A DNA stretch of 64,000 nt from Dokdonia pacifica (GCF_900188275.1 NZ_FZNY01000001.1:1426001-1490000), one strand, 5' to 3'. Positions 50,851 to 61,000 are shown, numbered from the stretch's first letter. Notes: generated by a model not told the origin, from the sequence alone. Program-made: numbers and translations.

Positions 50851-50933
50851 TGGAAGTAGTAGGACTCGAACCTACATGCTCTTGCGAGACCTGATTTACA
50901 GTCAGGCGAGCCAGCCAATTGCTCAATACTTCC
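50851..50933 (-). tRNA. tRNA-Tyr (GTA)
   Basis: Acceptor GGAAGTA/TACTTCC, anticodon arm CCTGA-CTGTAAA-TCAGG, variable arm CTC-GCAA-GAG, T arm GTAGG/CCTAC: proper class II. Confidence 0.92.
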
Positions 50934-50940
50934 GAGTAGT

Positions 50941-50990
50941 AGAGACAAGGATGAGATTGCCGCGCTTTTTCATAAATCACAAAATGGATT
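50941..50990. repeat. partial tRNA-Cys 3' end broken at the T loop
   Basis: GAGACAAGGATGAGATT matches the 3' end of the tRNA-Cys at 51032 and then changes to GCCGCGCTTTTTCATAAATC after ATT, the same break point as the other T-loop inserts. Confidence 0.55.
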
Positions 50991-51031
50991 TCTACAGTAT
51001 TCAAACAAGTTTGATACTGTTTCAATCATTG

Positions 51032-51104
51032 AGACAAGGATGAGATTCGAACTCATAAATAACGGGTTTGCAATCCGTTGCCTTCGCCATTCAGCCACCT
51101 TGTC
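51032..51104 (-). tRNA. tRNA-Cys (GCA)
   Basis: Acceptor GACAAGG/CCTTGTC, anticodon loop TTGCAAA in ACGGA/CCCGT (one mismatch), T arm ATGAG/CTCAT. Confidence 0.85.
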
Positions 51105-51109
51105 TTTTG

Positions 51110-51182
51110 CGATACTGATAGGATTTGAACCTATACTTTGAGAGTTAACAGCTCCCAGCTCTACCAGTTAAGCTACAGTATC
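51110..51182 (-). tRNA. tRNA-Asn (GTT)
   Basis: Acceptor GATACTG/CAGTATC, anticodon arm GGGAG-CTGTTAA-CTCTC, T arm ATAGG-TTCAAAT-CCTAT. Confidence 0.9.
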
Positions 51183-51188
51183 AAAATG

Positions 51189-51275
51189 CGGAGAACAAAG
51201 GGATCGAACCTTCACTGCTGTAACGCAGACTCGATTAGCAGTCGAGCGCAACAAGCCAATATTTGCCTATTCTCC
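51189..51275 (-). tRNA. tRNA-Ser (GCT)
   Basis: Acceptor GGAGAAT/GTTCTCC, anticodon arm CTCGA-CTGCTAA-TCGAG, long variable arm, T arm GAAGG/CCTTT. Class II. Confidence 0.88.
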
Positions 51276-51279
51276 ATAG

Positions 51280-51366
51280 CGGAAGGAGTGGGAGTCGAAC
51301 CCACACGAGTCGTTAGCTCCTAACTGTTTTCAAAACAGCGACCACCGCCCATTGGCTTGCCCTTCC
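51280..51366 (-). tRNA. tRNA-Ser (TGA)
   Basis: Acceptor GGAAGG/CCTTCC, anticodon arm GCTGT-TTTGAAA-ACAGT, long variable arm, T arm GTGGG/CCCAC. Confidence 0.88.
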
Positions 51367-51403
51367 ATAAACTCATATTTTACTATAGAATACGAGTTAA
51401 AGT

Positions 51404-51474
51404 AGACATGATGAGATTTGAACTCATAACCTCCCGGTTAAAAGCCGGGTACTCTGCCAGTTGAGTTACATGTC
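51404..51474 (-). tRNA. tRNA-Lys (TTT), first tRNA of the array
   Basis: Acceptor GACATG/CATGTC, anticodon arm CCCGG-CTTTTAA-CCGGG, T arm ATGAG-TTCAAAT-CTCAT. It is the most upstream tRNA on the minus strand. Confidence 0.88.
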
Positions 51475-51658
51475 AATGTATATATTTATTAGTTCATAAA
51501 AGTGTATTCTAGATATATGATTTATAGAGATTCTTCTGCGTTCGCTTTCGCGAAAGCGTAATAAACCATAAATCAATAGTTCATAATTATACATTAGTAC
51601 TTTATGAAGTAACTCATATATGTTGGTTTTTCAATATGTCAATGATCGTAGTGCATAA

Positions 51659-51692
51659 AAAAAGACGCCTTTTCTGGGCGCCTTTTTTATAG
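51659..51692. terminator. hairpin AAAAAAAGACGCC / GGCGCCTTTTTT
   Basis: Six-pair GC core (one mismatch) with A and T runs on either side; could end transcription in both directions. Confidence 0.7.
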
Positions 51693-51712
51693 TATAAGAA
51701 ATCGATATATGC

Positions 51713-51844
51713 CTATATGCGTTTCTGTTTTTGTTCTATAAAAAAGACGTATATGTCCGAGTCAATGTATAAGCCGAGCACTCTTTGTTCAAAGCGACTC
51801 CCTAAATGAAATCTAAAACTCGGTATCCTATTATTTGCTTTCAT
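51713..51844 (-). CDS. possible 43-aa small protein
   Basis: ATG at 51844, stop TAG at 51713; basic peptide starting MKANNRIPSFRF. It lies just before the hairpin terminator at 51659-51692. No homologue known; coding status doubtful. Confidence 0.25.
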   Translation of the reverse strand: MKANNRIPSFRFHLGSRFEQRVLGLYIDSDIYVFFIEQKQKRI

Positions 51845-52161
51845 GTATTACGTTTTTATCTCTATTTAGAAACAACATTAGATTGTTTCTGATTGCGATG
51901 CAAAGATCGAATTATTTTTTAATTCTCCAAATAAAAAATCAATTTATTTTATTGATAATCAGATAGTTATATCTAATTTTAAACATAGGAATCCTTGTCC
52001 GTCTTATGACAGATATTGGATTTTTATGCAGTAGACTGTCTCTCTGTTGCTTAGCTTCCAAATGGTTTTTCTATTATGTGATTATGCTTTTTTCAATAGA
52101 TGAACTATTTTTTTAATTTTTTTTTCTGTTTTTGTTTTATTCATAGGGTTTTTAAACATTT

Positions 52162-52200
52162 TTGGCATAAAAAAAGCGCCCAATTTCTCGGACGCTTGCT
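52162..52200 (-). terminator. terminator AGCGTCC / GGGCGCT with T-tract
   Basis: On the minus strand AGCGTCC-GAGAAAT-TGGGCGCT is followed by TTTTTTT. It would end a short transcript starting near 52400. Confidence 0.75.
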
Positions 52201-52441
52201 TTATATATGTTTGATTTTTCTTAGTTATACTATCATTGTGTAAAATCTTTAGAATACATACAAGCGTCCTTATCCATAACAATAAATTCATTTATCCCAC
52301 GGTAATCGCACCACTGGCTTAACAGTGATTTCGGTGCTGTATGTTGTATTCTTCGTATCATTTACGGCACAAATATGTTATATTTTTTTGGTTTCTGAAA
52401 AATATAGATCTAATTTTTTATTGAAAAGATTGAGAAAATTT

Positions 52442-53788
52442 CTAAATACTTAATGTTTTACCCTCTTTTATATATTCTTTTTTGATTCCTTCTAGAAGGA
52501 TATCATATGTGATTATAGTAGTACTTTTTGCAATTGTTTTTAAGCATGCATATTGTATAATGTTTACAATATTAGAGCCTGTGATAGCAAATTTCCTAGA
52601 GATACTCTCTAATGAAATACTTTCTTCGAGAGATACTCCCTTAGGCAAATTATTTTCCCATAATTGTAAACGTTCTTTATGAGTAGGAGTTTCAAATTCT
52701 ATTATAGATTGAAATCTACGTGTAAAAGCGGTATCAATATTATTTTTAAAATTAGAAGCAAGAATGACAAGACCTGGATGCGCCTCTATACGCTGTAATA
52801 AATAGGACACTTCTTGATTTGCATATTTATCATGTGCGTCTCTCACATTCGTTCGTTTTCCAAAAATGGCATCGGCTTCATCAAAAAATAAAATCCAATC
52901 TTTGTGAATAGCTCTATCAAATAAACTAGAGAGATTTTTTTCTGTTTCTCCAATATATTTTGAGACTACCATTGATAAATCTATTCTGTAAACATCCTTT
53001 TCTGTATATTTTCCAAGTAAACCAGCGGTTAATGTTTTTCCAGTACCAGGAGGTCCGTAAAACATAACACGATAACCCGGTTTTATTTTACTTTTCATAT
53101 TCCAGTCATTTAATAAAATATCATTGTACTGTAGCCAAGTCTCGATTTCTTGAACTTCGTTTAAGGTTTTGTCATTTAATACAAGATCATCCCAAGATAA
53201 TTCTGTAGTTATTAAACTAGCAGGGAAGTCTTGACTTAGTGTTGGCTTTATCTCTAAACCAATAGTCAGTTTTGTAAGGGCTTCCTCATTTATTAATAGC
53301 TTGCCACTTAAAGAGGGTTCTCCTTTTGGAACTTGTTCTATATAAAGGGTTTTATTCTGAAGTAATCTGTTTGAAGTTTTTAAAGATGTGATGACTTCTA
53401 GGCGCATATTAATGGCGCTTCCTGATAATATATACACTACAGTCTCTGCAGTAGGTAATATGCCCCTATGATTTTTTCCTTTTATACCTCCAAATTCTGG
53501 AAACTCTCCTCCATTAGGTAAAAAGTCAGATATAATACTACTTAAAAATTTAGGAGAAATATGAGGAATGATTGCTAAACATAGGCATATGATTTCTTCA
53601 AAAGAAAGGTTTTCGTCTTTTATGTATTGTCCAAGTATAGAGGTGTTATTTTCTATATTTAATACTGGAATAGGAAGCTCTTCATTCATTAATTCTAAAG
53701 AGAGTCTATAGTTAATATACTCTTTTAAAAAACTAAAAATAGGTGCCACATAAGTGTTAGTCGTATTGTCAATTTCAAGATCTATCAT
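52442..53788 (-). CDS. AAA+ ATPase of the eCIS-associated type
   Basis: 448 aa. N-terminal ~200 residues of unknown fold, then an AAA+ module: Walker A GPPGTGKT (G245-T252), Walker B WILFFDEADAIF, sensor region LVILASNFKNNIDTAFTRRF with the Arg finger. Extracellular contractile injection system (Afp/PVC) clusters encode such ATPases (Afp15-like), and the neighbours here are eCIS-associated proteins. The gene is 18 bp after the phospholipase gene. Role in particle assembly or cargo loading is from family context. Confidence 0.82.
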   Translation of the reverse strand: MIDLEIDNTTNTYVAPIFSFLKEYINYRLSLELMNEELPIPVLNIENNTSILGQYIKDENLSFEEIICLCLAIIPHISPKFLSSIISDFLPNGGEFPEFGGIKGKNHRGILPTAETVVYILSGSAINMRLEVITSLKTSNRLLQNKTLYIEQVPKGEPSLSGKLLINEEALTKLTIGLEIKPTLSQDFPASLITTELSWDDLVLNDKTLNEVQEIETWLQYNDILLNDWNMKSKIKPGYRVMFYGPPGTGKTLTAGLLGKYTEKDVYRIDLSMVVSKYIGETEKNLSSLFDRAIHKDWILFFDEADAIFGKRTNVRDAHDKYANQEVSYLLQRIEAHPGLVILASNFKNNIDTAFTRRFQSIIEFETPTHKERLQLWENNLPKGVSLEESISLESISRKFAITGSNIVNIIQYACLKTIAKSTTIITYDILLEGIKKEYIKEGKTLSI

Positions 53789-53806
53789 TGTTTGTTGTAT
53801 TGATAG

Positions 53807-56443
53807 TTAATGTGCTTTTTTAGAGCCATTTACTTCATTAATTACCTTATTTATATATTCATTACTATCTAGCATACGTTTCATGTATTTATAACTACTT
53901 TCTCCCATATGTCTAGATAAGGTGGGTTCGTAATATTGCCATTTATCAAAAAAGCCTATAGTATCAGTACCTGTCATAGTAAGAATCTTCTCATTATGTT
54001 TTGATAAGAGAGTATCTAATTGTTGTTTTTTACTTTTATCATATGTGCCAGATATGTGTTTTTCGATATCCTTTACCGTAATTTTATGAGGTAAATAAAT
54101 AGGGTAGTAGGCTACTTTACCTTGTAAAGATGTTGTAGTTGTATGTGGAGATTTCCCCCAATTTGTAAAGAAATCACTTAAGTACTTAGGTATTTTATTA
54201 TAGTTTAAAGCAGTAGTTAGATTTACAACAATATTGTCTTTTTCTGATTCATCAATAGATCGCACATCAAACCCGCCTTCTATAAATTCATCCATTAAGT
54301 GATCTAAGTATAAAGTTTTGCTATTTATAATATCAATAAAGACTACTTTTTTATTACTGAATAAGGAGTCTTTAGTTTGATTTCTTAGATAATTGAAAAC
54401 ATCTAGATTGCCCAGTAAGCCACTATTATCTATAACTCCAGCATCCATATAATGTCCGTAACCTTTAATTTTTGCCGCAGGACTTAACCCAGGAAATCTA
54501 TTTGTCATAGATACGGCCTGGTAGTAGGGAAGTGTTTTATCTTTATTCTTATATAAATCGGCTAAGTTATCGGCATTTGAAAATATAGCGTCAAATGATA
54601 GACTATCTTTAACAGACCATAAAATTCCTCTATTAGCTCTTACTCCAGCAGTATTCATAATAAGGGATGGAAAATACCCTTTTGCACCATTCTTTTCATT
54701 TTTAAAAGCATCAGCCCAATATTGTCTATAGGCAATATCACTCAATATTTTTCTATCAGGGGTTTCTTCTATAAAGTTTTGGTATTTAATCATAGAATAA
54801 TAAGATCTATCTTGTAATCCTAAACCATTGGTAAGTGGCCAAAGTTTTCTATAAAGGTCAAGTCCTAAAGTAAATGTCAGATCTGCCGATGCATAATCCT
54901 CTCTAGAAATCGCATCTATTTTTTTCCTTAATAAAGTATCATCGGTACCATAATGTGCGTATAATCCTGTATAAATGGCAAGCCCTAAAGAACCACCAGA
55001 AGCTCCAGATAATGAGATGGTTTGATTTAAAAAGTCATGATTTGTTTCTTCTTGAATTTTCTGTAAAACATTAATCGTCCATGCATTGGCTTTAAGACCT
55101 CCTCCATATGAAGAAACAAAAAAGACACGATCTTCTTTGATCTCTTTTACTGCTTTTATAAAAGTAGCTTCATCAATTACCTTCGAAGCACTAGTAACAT
55201 TAGCAACGGTTTCTATTTCATGTGTTTTTTGTTCTGCAAAAAAGAAGGATACAAAAGCAAGTACTGCAAGAAGGGTAATGCCTAAAAAAGTTAATTTATA
55301 AGTTCTTGTATCGCAGTATTTTATTTTCTTTCCAGAACGCGATTTAACTTTCAAGGGGCTATTTGCTACAAATAAATATTTTCCCACATTAGCTATGATC
55401 CAATAATATGCAAATAAATAAACGAGTAAAATAGGGATTACATTATTTCCTAGTTCACCTCCCAATAAAGCCATCATACTCCAATAAGTAATTAATAGCA
55501 TCGCAATTACAAACACAAAGACAAATGTCTGTAAGTACCGCAATGGATTTTCAAAAAACGTAAGCGCTTTAATAAAGATTCGGAGCTTATTTTTAGGATC
55601 TAAACTATCATACACATCTGATGTTTTAGATCGTACTAATCTAAAAAAGACATAACAAAACATCATACAATAAGTACATAACATCACCAGTATAAATCCA
55701 TACCTGCTAAATATTGTGTCACTAATAAGTATATAGGTAAGGAGTATTACTGAGAGTAGTGTTGCCAGAAAGTAATAACGTGTTATTCGGGTATATAATG
55801 CGGTCTTATTAACGATTTTATCTTTGACTATTCTATATTTAATAATCGAATAAATGATAATAGGAAACATGAAAAACACCCCAATGATCCAAGCAATTGC
55901 TTGTAATGATAAACCTAACTGATCATTAAAAAGTAGGTTGGGACGTACACTTTTGTATATAAAAATGACCCAAACCGCATATATGACAATACCAATACAA
56001 TAACGTAATACATTGGCAGTAACACTCATCTTATAATCCTTGGTGTCTAAACGGTAGATAAAGTATGGATAGGAGAAATTAAACTTTTTGAAAATGCTAA
56101 ATTTTATCCTTTTATCTTCCCATGTAATAGCATCTTTACTTTTATTAAATCCTTGTGAGTAGTAGGTGTAGATAGGATAGTGTGATAATGTAACAGCTAG
56201 TGCATTTACAAAAAAGAAGCATAAGAATAAAGATGACTTATCTTCTTCTAGCATGTATACCATCATCGTATAGGCTTGATCCATTTTGAATAAGATCAAT
56301 AATATAAGCCCTAAAACTAGTAAGCTTAGAAATGAAGATTTTGTAAAGTCTTTGGTAGCGCTTCGTAATCCTCTAATTAATGATACCAATTTCTTTGTCA
56401 TTTGTATATTTTTTACAGTTTGTAAATTTGTTAAAATACTCAC
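53807..56443 (-). CDS. polytopic membrane protein with patatin-like phospholipase domain
   Basis: 878 aa from the first ATG; M15 (56401) is an alternative start. About ten membrane segments fill residues ~30-420. The second half is patatin-like: oxyanion-type YGGGLKANAW, the nucleophile S482 in SGASGGSLG and the Asp of the dyad in MDAGVIDNSG. Patatins cleave acyl esters of phospholipids. It lies upstream of the AAA+ gene on the minus strand and downstream of the CHAP amidase. A lytic or membrane-remodelling function that helps the system is plausible, not shown. Confidence 0.82.
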   Translation of the reverse strand: MSILTNLQTVKNIQMTKKLVSLIRGLRSATKDFTKSSFLSLLVLGLILLILFKMDQAYTMMVYMLEEDKSSLFLCFFFVNALAVTLSHYPIYTYYSQGFNKSKDAITWEDKRIKFSIFKKFNFSYPYFIYRLDTKDYKMSVTANVLRYCIGIVIYAVWVIFIYKSVRPNLLFNDQLGLSLQAIAWIIGVFFMFPIIIYSIIKYRIVKDKIVNKTALYTRITRYYFLATLLSVILLTYILISDTIFSRYGFILVMLCTYCMMFCYVFFRLVRSKTSDVYDSLDPKNKLRIFIKALTFFENPLRYLQTFVFVFVIAMLLITYWSMMALLGGELGNNVIPILLVYLFAYYWIIANVGKYLFVANSPLKVKSRSGKKIKYCDTRTYKLTFLGITLLAVLAFVSFFFAEQKTHEIETVANVTSASKVIDEATFIKAVKEIKEDRVFFVSSYGGGLKANAWTINVLQKIQEETNHDFLNQTISLSGASGGSLGLAIYTGLYAHYGTDDTLLRKKIDAISREDYASADLTFTLGLDLYRKLWPLTNGLGLQDRSYYSMIKYQNFIEETPDRKILSDIAYRQYWADAFKNEKNGAKGYFPSLIMNTAGVRANRGILWSVKDSLSFDAIFSNADNLADLYKNKDKTLPYYQAVSMTNRFPGLSPAAKIKGYGHYMDAGVIDNSGLLGNLDVFNYLRNQTKDSLFSNKKVVFIDIINSKTLYLDHLMDEFIEGGFDVRSIDESEKDNIVVNLTTALNYNKIPKYLSDFFTNWGKSPHTTTTSLQGKVAYYPIYLPHKITVKDIEKHISGTYDKSKKQQLDTLLSKHNEKILTMTGTDTIGFFDKWQYYEPTLSRHMGESSYKYMKRMLDSNEYINKVINEVNGSKKAH

Positions 56444-56467
56444 TATGAATATATTAATTTTTATTTA

Positions 56468-56533
56468 TACGCTTTACCGTTTCACTTTCCCTTTGGTCAT
56501 GAATCTCACAAAGTTCGCTTTCGCGAAAGCGTA
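56468..56533. repeat. composite palindromic repeat, long copy
   Basis: CGCTTTACCGTTTCACTTTC, CTTTGGTCATGAATCTCAC and the full palindrome CGCTTTCGCGAAAGCG (56516-56531). Confidence 0.7.
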
Positions 56534-56555
56534 TACCACCTTCTCTTTTTTTAAA

Positions 56556-57371
56556 TCATACTAAAGGTTCTATTGAGAAAACATCGATGTTTGATTTTTT
56601 AAAATTCCGAGTGCGCTTCATGGCTGCGATTCCATTTCTAGAGCCCTCATGATTAGTATTCCCTTCAATAGTTTCTATAGTGGTACCGTCAATATCTGTG
56701 ATAATTCCTGTATGTGTCCAATCTAGTCTTGATTTTTTGATTAAAAAGATATCCCCAGGTTTGATGAGAGATGGATCTTGATTTAGGGTGCGATTACGGT
56801 GTAAAATTCCTTTTTCAAGTCCCGTATTTCCTAAAATATCACAGCTTACGGTTTGTGGCATTAAGGTGGTGAAATTTTTACCCTGTGCCGAGGCAGCTTG
56901 ATCAACAATCATTTGTACAAAACCCATGCACCAAAACCACATAGACCCATCATGACCATCCATATAACTACGTACCCAAGGACCACTATTAGATTGCCCT
57001 TTTATAATGAGTTCTCTAGGGTGTGATTTCACATGATTTTCAGCTACTTCTAGTACTAAGTTTCTAAGATTTGAGCTTTGCAAGGGTGTTTCAAAGGCTT
57101 CTCTCATAGGAGCGCAAAGCTTATCAAATAATGCTTGGGTCACCATGCCAGATGGCATAATATCATTTGCTTTTTGATAATTTTTTACGGCACGTTCTGT
57201 TGCAGGGCCATAATCCCCATCGATGCCTGTTGCTGTACCAGCATTAGGATGGCCAATGGCATAGAGGGATAACCATGATTGTATTTTACGTACATCCGCT
57301 CTGTTATTAGACCCGTTTCTTTTTTGTGTTCCCTTTATAACTAATTCTTTTTTGTAATCTGTTTTTTTCAT
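56556..57371 (-). CDS. peptidoglycan-binding plus CHAP-type amidase
   Basis: 271 aa. Residues ~20-90 are a PG_binding_1 domain (GIDGDYGPATERAVKNYQKAN), residues ~105-265 a CHAP/NlpC-like cysteine peptidase: Cys in WFWCMGFVQMI, His in DWTHTGIITDID and the polar residue in IEGNTNHEG. It should cut peptide bonds in peptidoglycan. No signal peptide, consistent with delivery by an injection system or release by lysis. It lies between the toxin-immunity pair and the phospholipase. Confidence 0.85.
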   Translation of the reverse strand: MKKTDYKKELVIKGTQKRNGSNNRADVRKIQSWLSLYAIGHPNAGTATGIDGDYGPATERAVKNYQKANDIMPSGMVTQALFDKLCAPMREAFETPLQSSNLRNLVLEVAENHVKSHPRELIIKGQSNSGPWVRSYMDGHDGSMWFWCMGFVQMIVDQAASAQGKNFTTLMPQTVSCDILGNTGLEKGILHRNRTLNQDPSLIKPGDIFLIKKSRLDWTHTGIITDIDGTTIETIEGNTNHEGSRNGIAAMKRTRNFKKSNIDVFSIEPLV

Positions 57372-57390
57372 GGTGTGTTGGTTTTAATGA

Positions 57391-58038
57391 TTATTTATCA
57401 ATTCGTAATGATTCGTATAGCTCTTTAAATTCTTCATACTTAAAATCAGGAAAAATTTTAGGCATGTTTTCTTTAAAACTATCAACATTAGGTTGGTGTT
57501 TTCCTGTTGAAATTTCTACAAGTGCATTTTGCCACCATCCAAAACCTCTAGATATACTTAGCAGTTTTAAATATCCTTCAAAATCAATATGAAGAGGGCT
57601 TACAGAACTGTCAGAGTGAACTAGATAAAGCCCTTTTTTATCTTCCCTTTCTACATAAAAACCTACAAAACCATCGCTATCATAAAATAGGTCTAGTGGT
57701 CTAAATCCTTTCATGTCTGGCGCCCAATCATTACCTCCTAAATCATCATCCCATGAATTACTCATTACTCGTTCAAATGTTATGAAGTCAAAGGTCCCTT
57801 CTGCCTTAAAATTTAATTCAGATTTAGTTTTCCAATGAGATTTCCAAAACTTATTACAGTTATAAAAAGCAATGATGTTTTGATCTAAAACTATTTTTTC
57901 TTGCGTATCATTAATTTGACTTTCGGCTCTGCCGTAATTACTGTCAATGTCTAGAATTTTTTCTTTTGCTCTAATTATAGGAACAATTGAATCGTAAATA
58001 TCAAAAAACCAGTTTTCAATTTCTTCTTTTGTTTTCAT
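57391..58038 (-). CDS. probable immunity protein of the DUF4157 toxin
   Basis: 215 aa. The start codon overlaps the toxin stop at 58038. The acidic protein has GFYVEREDKKGLYLVHSD and LKLLSISRGFGWWQNAL, which resemble SMI1/KNR4 (SUKH) proteins. It is the expected immunity gene for the adjacent nuclease-tipped toxin. Confidence 0.7.
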   Translation of the reverse strand: MKTKEEIENWFFDIYDSIVPIIRAKEKILDIDSNYGRAESQINDTQEKIVLDQNIIAFYNCNKFWKSHWKTKSELNFKAEGTFDFITFERVMSNSWDDDLGGNDWAPDMKGFRPLDLFYDSDGFVGFYVEREDKKGLYLVHSDSSVSPLHIDFEGYLKLLSISRGFGWWQNALVEISTGKHQPNVDSFKENMPKIFPDFKYEEFKELYESLRIDK

Positions 58039-61000
58039 TATAAATTTATTCTATCAATTAATGTTTGTTTTCTTACTCTTCCTCCACTTCCAGAAATTAC
58101 TTTTAATAGTTCACTATGTAATGTATCATGGTCAGTAATAGAGAGTCTTGGATTTTCCCTAACAGTCAAGAGGGCATTAACAGTTGGTTCGGTTAATCCA
58201 GCAATTAAAAAGTCTTCTCTCGATGCATTACGGTATGATACAGGATAGCTTAATACTCTCTCATTAGTAACTCTATAATCTTCAGGGCGATCTCCAATAG
58301 GGTTTGGAATGTCTGGAGTGCTAATATTATATCTTCCAGAAGATTTTTCTACCCAACTTCCATTTACATCTTCAAGTTCAACAGATTGGGCTCTAAGAGA
58401 TATAGGAACATATCTTTCAGCTCTTATAATTTCTATAATAGTATCTCTATTAGCTTCCACATATTCATTTTCTGATGCTTCTACTTGGGCAATTAATGAG
58501 GTGTTTATCCCTCTAGTATAACTTACTGTTACTACATATCTAAAAGCCTTAAACTCAGGATTACCTTCTGAAGGTAGCGCTTCTTTTAGAGGAGCTTCTA
58601 TTTGATGTAAATGTCTTGAATTTCCAGAGGAACTTAATGGGGTTAAGTTTTTCCAATCATCAGGTCCGTGTAAATTAGCATTTAAAAGATGCCCATTTCT
58701 ATAATATTTTTGACCTCCAGTATTTTTTCTTTGCATGAGTATCTGATTCTCTTGGAAAGGTAAGTTACTAGATTCTGCACCTGTTGTTTTGCTTTTTAAA
58801 TATGTGATACTCATAGAACTTCCAAAGCTTCCTATTCTACTACCCCAAGTTATATTATGTTCAGGAATATCACTTACGGGAGCAGCGTCCATAAATGAAA
58901 TTGTCACACGACCTAACTCATCTAGCTTTTGGTCAACTTGAGTCCTATCTTCTTCTGAGACTTCTTCATCGGCAGTAATACTTGTTACTATTCTATCTAC
59001 CTCTCTAGCTTTTGCTAAAGCGGCATCTTTTGCTGCAACCATATCATCGTCAGGGTCTTCAATTCTATTAAAATGTAACATGATAAAATCCTCAAAAACA
59101 GTTGGAGTGCTTTCTATAATGATATCATATCCACCATTACTATTTTCTCTTATATATAATGTATGATCTTCACCAGATGCTGTATCAATCTCTTCGTCAA
59201 TACCTGTAAATTCTCCACTATTTCTTTCTTCTGCTTCTTCAGGTTCTGCTTCTGTCTCATCACCTCCTCCCAATCCAAGAGCATTTAAAAAGGCTGTTCC
59301 TGCGGCTAATGCTCTATCTATTAACCAATCAATCCCTTCATTAATCATGGCTCGAGTATTCTCGATCATTTCAGCAATTTTCTCACTGATATCTCCTAAG
59401 CCTAATTGTTTTGCTAAGAAGGATATCGCTACAGGAATACCATCGGCAAGAGCCGTCTCTAAGAAGTTAGCGGCAGATTGTATATTTCCTCTTGCTATGT
59501 CTGCAATACCCGCTACAAATGAATTGACAATCTCTAGAATTTCGCGTAGTTTTTCTATAAAAGAAGAAATCGCATTAAAAGCAGTTTGTACTCCTCTAAT
59601 TACAGGCATGATTCCAGTAACATCTAAGAATGATAGTAACCATCCCATGGCTTGTTGGATGACTCTTTCTTGAATGAATCCCATAATGCCTTCTTTGATG
59701 ACATTCCATAAATTGCTTATTTGATCTTGAATATATTCCCAAATAGCAATGGGGCCTCGTTCTATCACATCTCGCACAAAGGCCCATACACCTGTAAGTG
59801 TATCAAGTACTGTTCGTATTTGTGCAACTCTCTCAGGTCCAATTCTAATGGCTAGACGTTCTAAAATATTATCTAATGTGATGCCTAATACATCCATGGC
59901 CATGCCTAGTAAGGATCGGATACTTAAATCAGAAGGTATTTCAACGCCAGCATCTGCGAGTGTACCGAATAGCCAATTTTGCAATCCGCTTAATAAGTGG
60001 GTGCCTATATTATTAAGGAATTGGATAAATCCATTTTTAAGCGCATCCATTAAATGCATCAGGAAGGCCACAGGATCATTCTTGATATCTTCAAAAGCAG
60101 ACATGGCATTTGCTATTATATTAGCAATCATATCTGGTGGAATTCCCATGATTTCTAATATCAATTCGATAAGTACTTTAACAACCTTAACTATAAATGT
60201 GAATAATTTGATGATGGGTTCTCCAAACTGTGCTGTGATACGTTCAAATGCTGGTAGCGGATCTACTAAATCGTCTATAGTAAATGAATTCCACAGATCA
60301 GTAAATAATTGGATAATCGTCTCTGCCGACATCCCTAATTGAGCAATTAAGGCTTCTATTTGTCCAGCAGCTCTTGGAATTACTCCAGACTCTCTTAATT
60401 CCTGATATTTTGCTTCCCCACCAGGAACTAATCCCATAAAACCTCTAATGATATTTTGAATAGATCTCTGAACTACTTCACCAGTAAGCGGATTTCTTTG
60501 GATAATAACGGTAAGAAGTGTAAATCCAGGAATTTCTGCAGCTACGGTACTTAACCAACCTAATAAGGCATCCTTTATAAGCTTCAATACTTCTATAGCG
60601 ATAGTACTCGCAAACTCCCATAATCCTTCAAGGAATTCACCCGCTTGTGTTGCTAGACTACTAAGACTATCTAGAATATTAGGTAAATTCTCTGGTTGAA
60701 TAGCATCCCATGCGGCATCAATTAAACTAGTAAGTTGTCCTAATAAAGAAGAGAAAGCTCCCATTTGAGTGTCTAACCAATCTGCAGTTTCTTGCAAGGT
60801 GCCTCGTTCTCTCATCTGCTCTAATTCGGTTTCTTTTCCTATGAGCATAAGGAAGTCTTCTAATATCTCTACTGTTTCAGCACTTACTTCTTCATCACGT
60901 AAAGGGTCATAATGAATTACTTTTTTAAGAAGTGACCATGCTTGATTTTCTTCTAGATAAGGTTCGGCTACATCAATAAGTGCTTCTTTGATCCAAGTAA

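Larger units (their letters stand above)
51475..52441 (-). other. AT-rich leader region of the tRNA array
   Basis: Nearly 1 kb without a firm gene. It contains a palindrome copy (51544-51557), two terminator-like hairpins (51659-51691 and 52162-52200), a bulged hairpin GCACC/GGTGC (52308-52337) and two tiny frames (51713-51844, 43 codons; a 14-codon frame near 52270). The promoter of the array should be here, but I could not place it with confidence. Confidence 0.5.
73..56530. repeat. dispersed palindrome (C)GCTTTCGCGAAAGC(G), at least twelve full copies
   Basis: This entry marks the span of a dispersed repeat. Full copies of GCTTTCGCGAAAGC lie at 73-86, 4370-4383, 8448-8461, 12710-12723, 14397-14410, 25930-25943, 39118-39131, 39565-39578, 51544-51557 and 56517-56530; half copies at 13318, 17582, 20868 and 34712. 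Four full copies are inside genes. Confidence 0.85.

Noticed and set aside
52082-52291. 69-aa reading frame on the minus strand
   Set aside because: It runs through a terminator hairpin with a T-tract and looks like low-complexity translation of AT-rich DNA.
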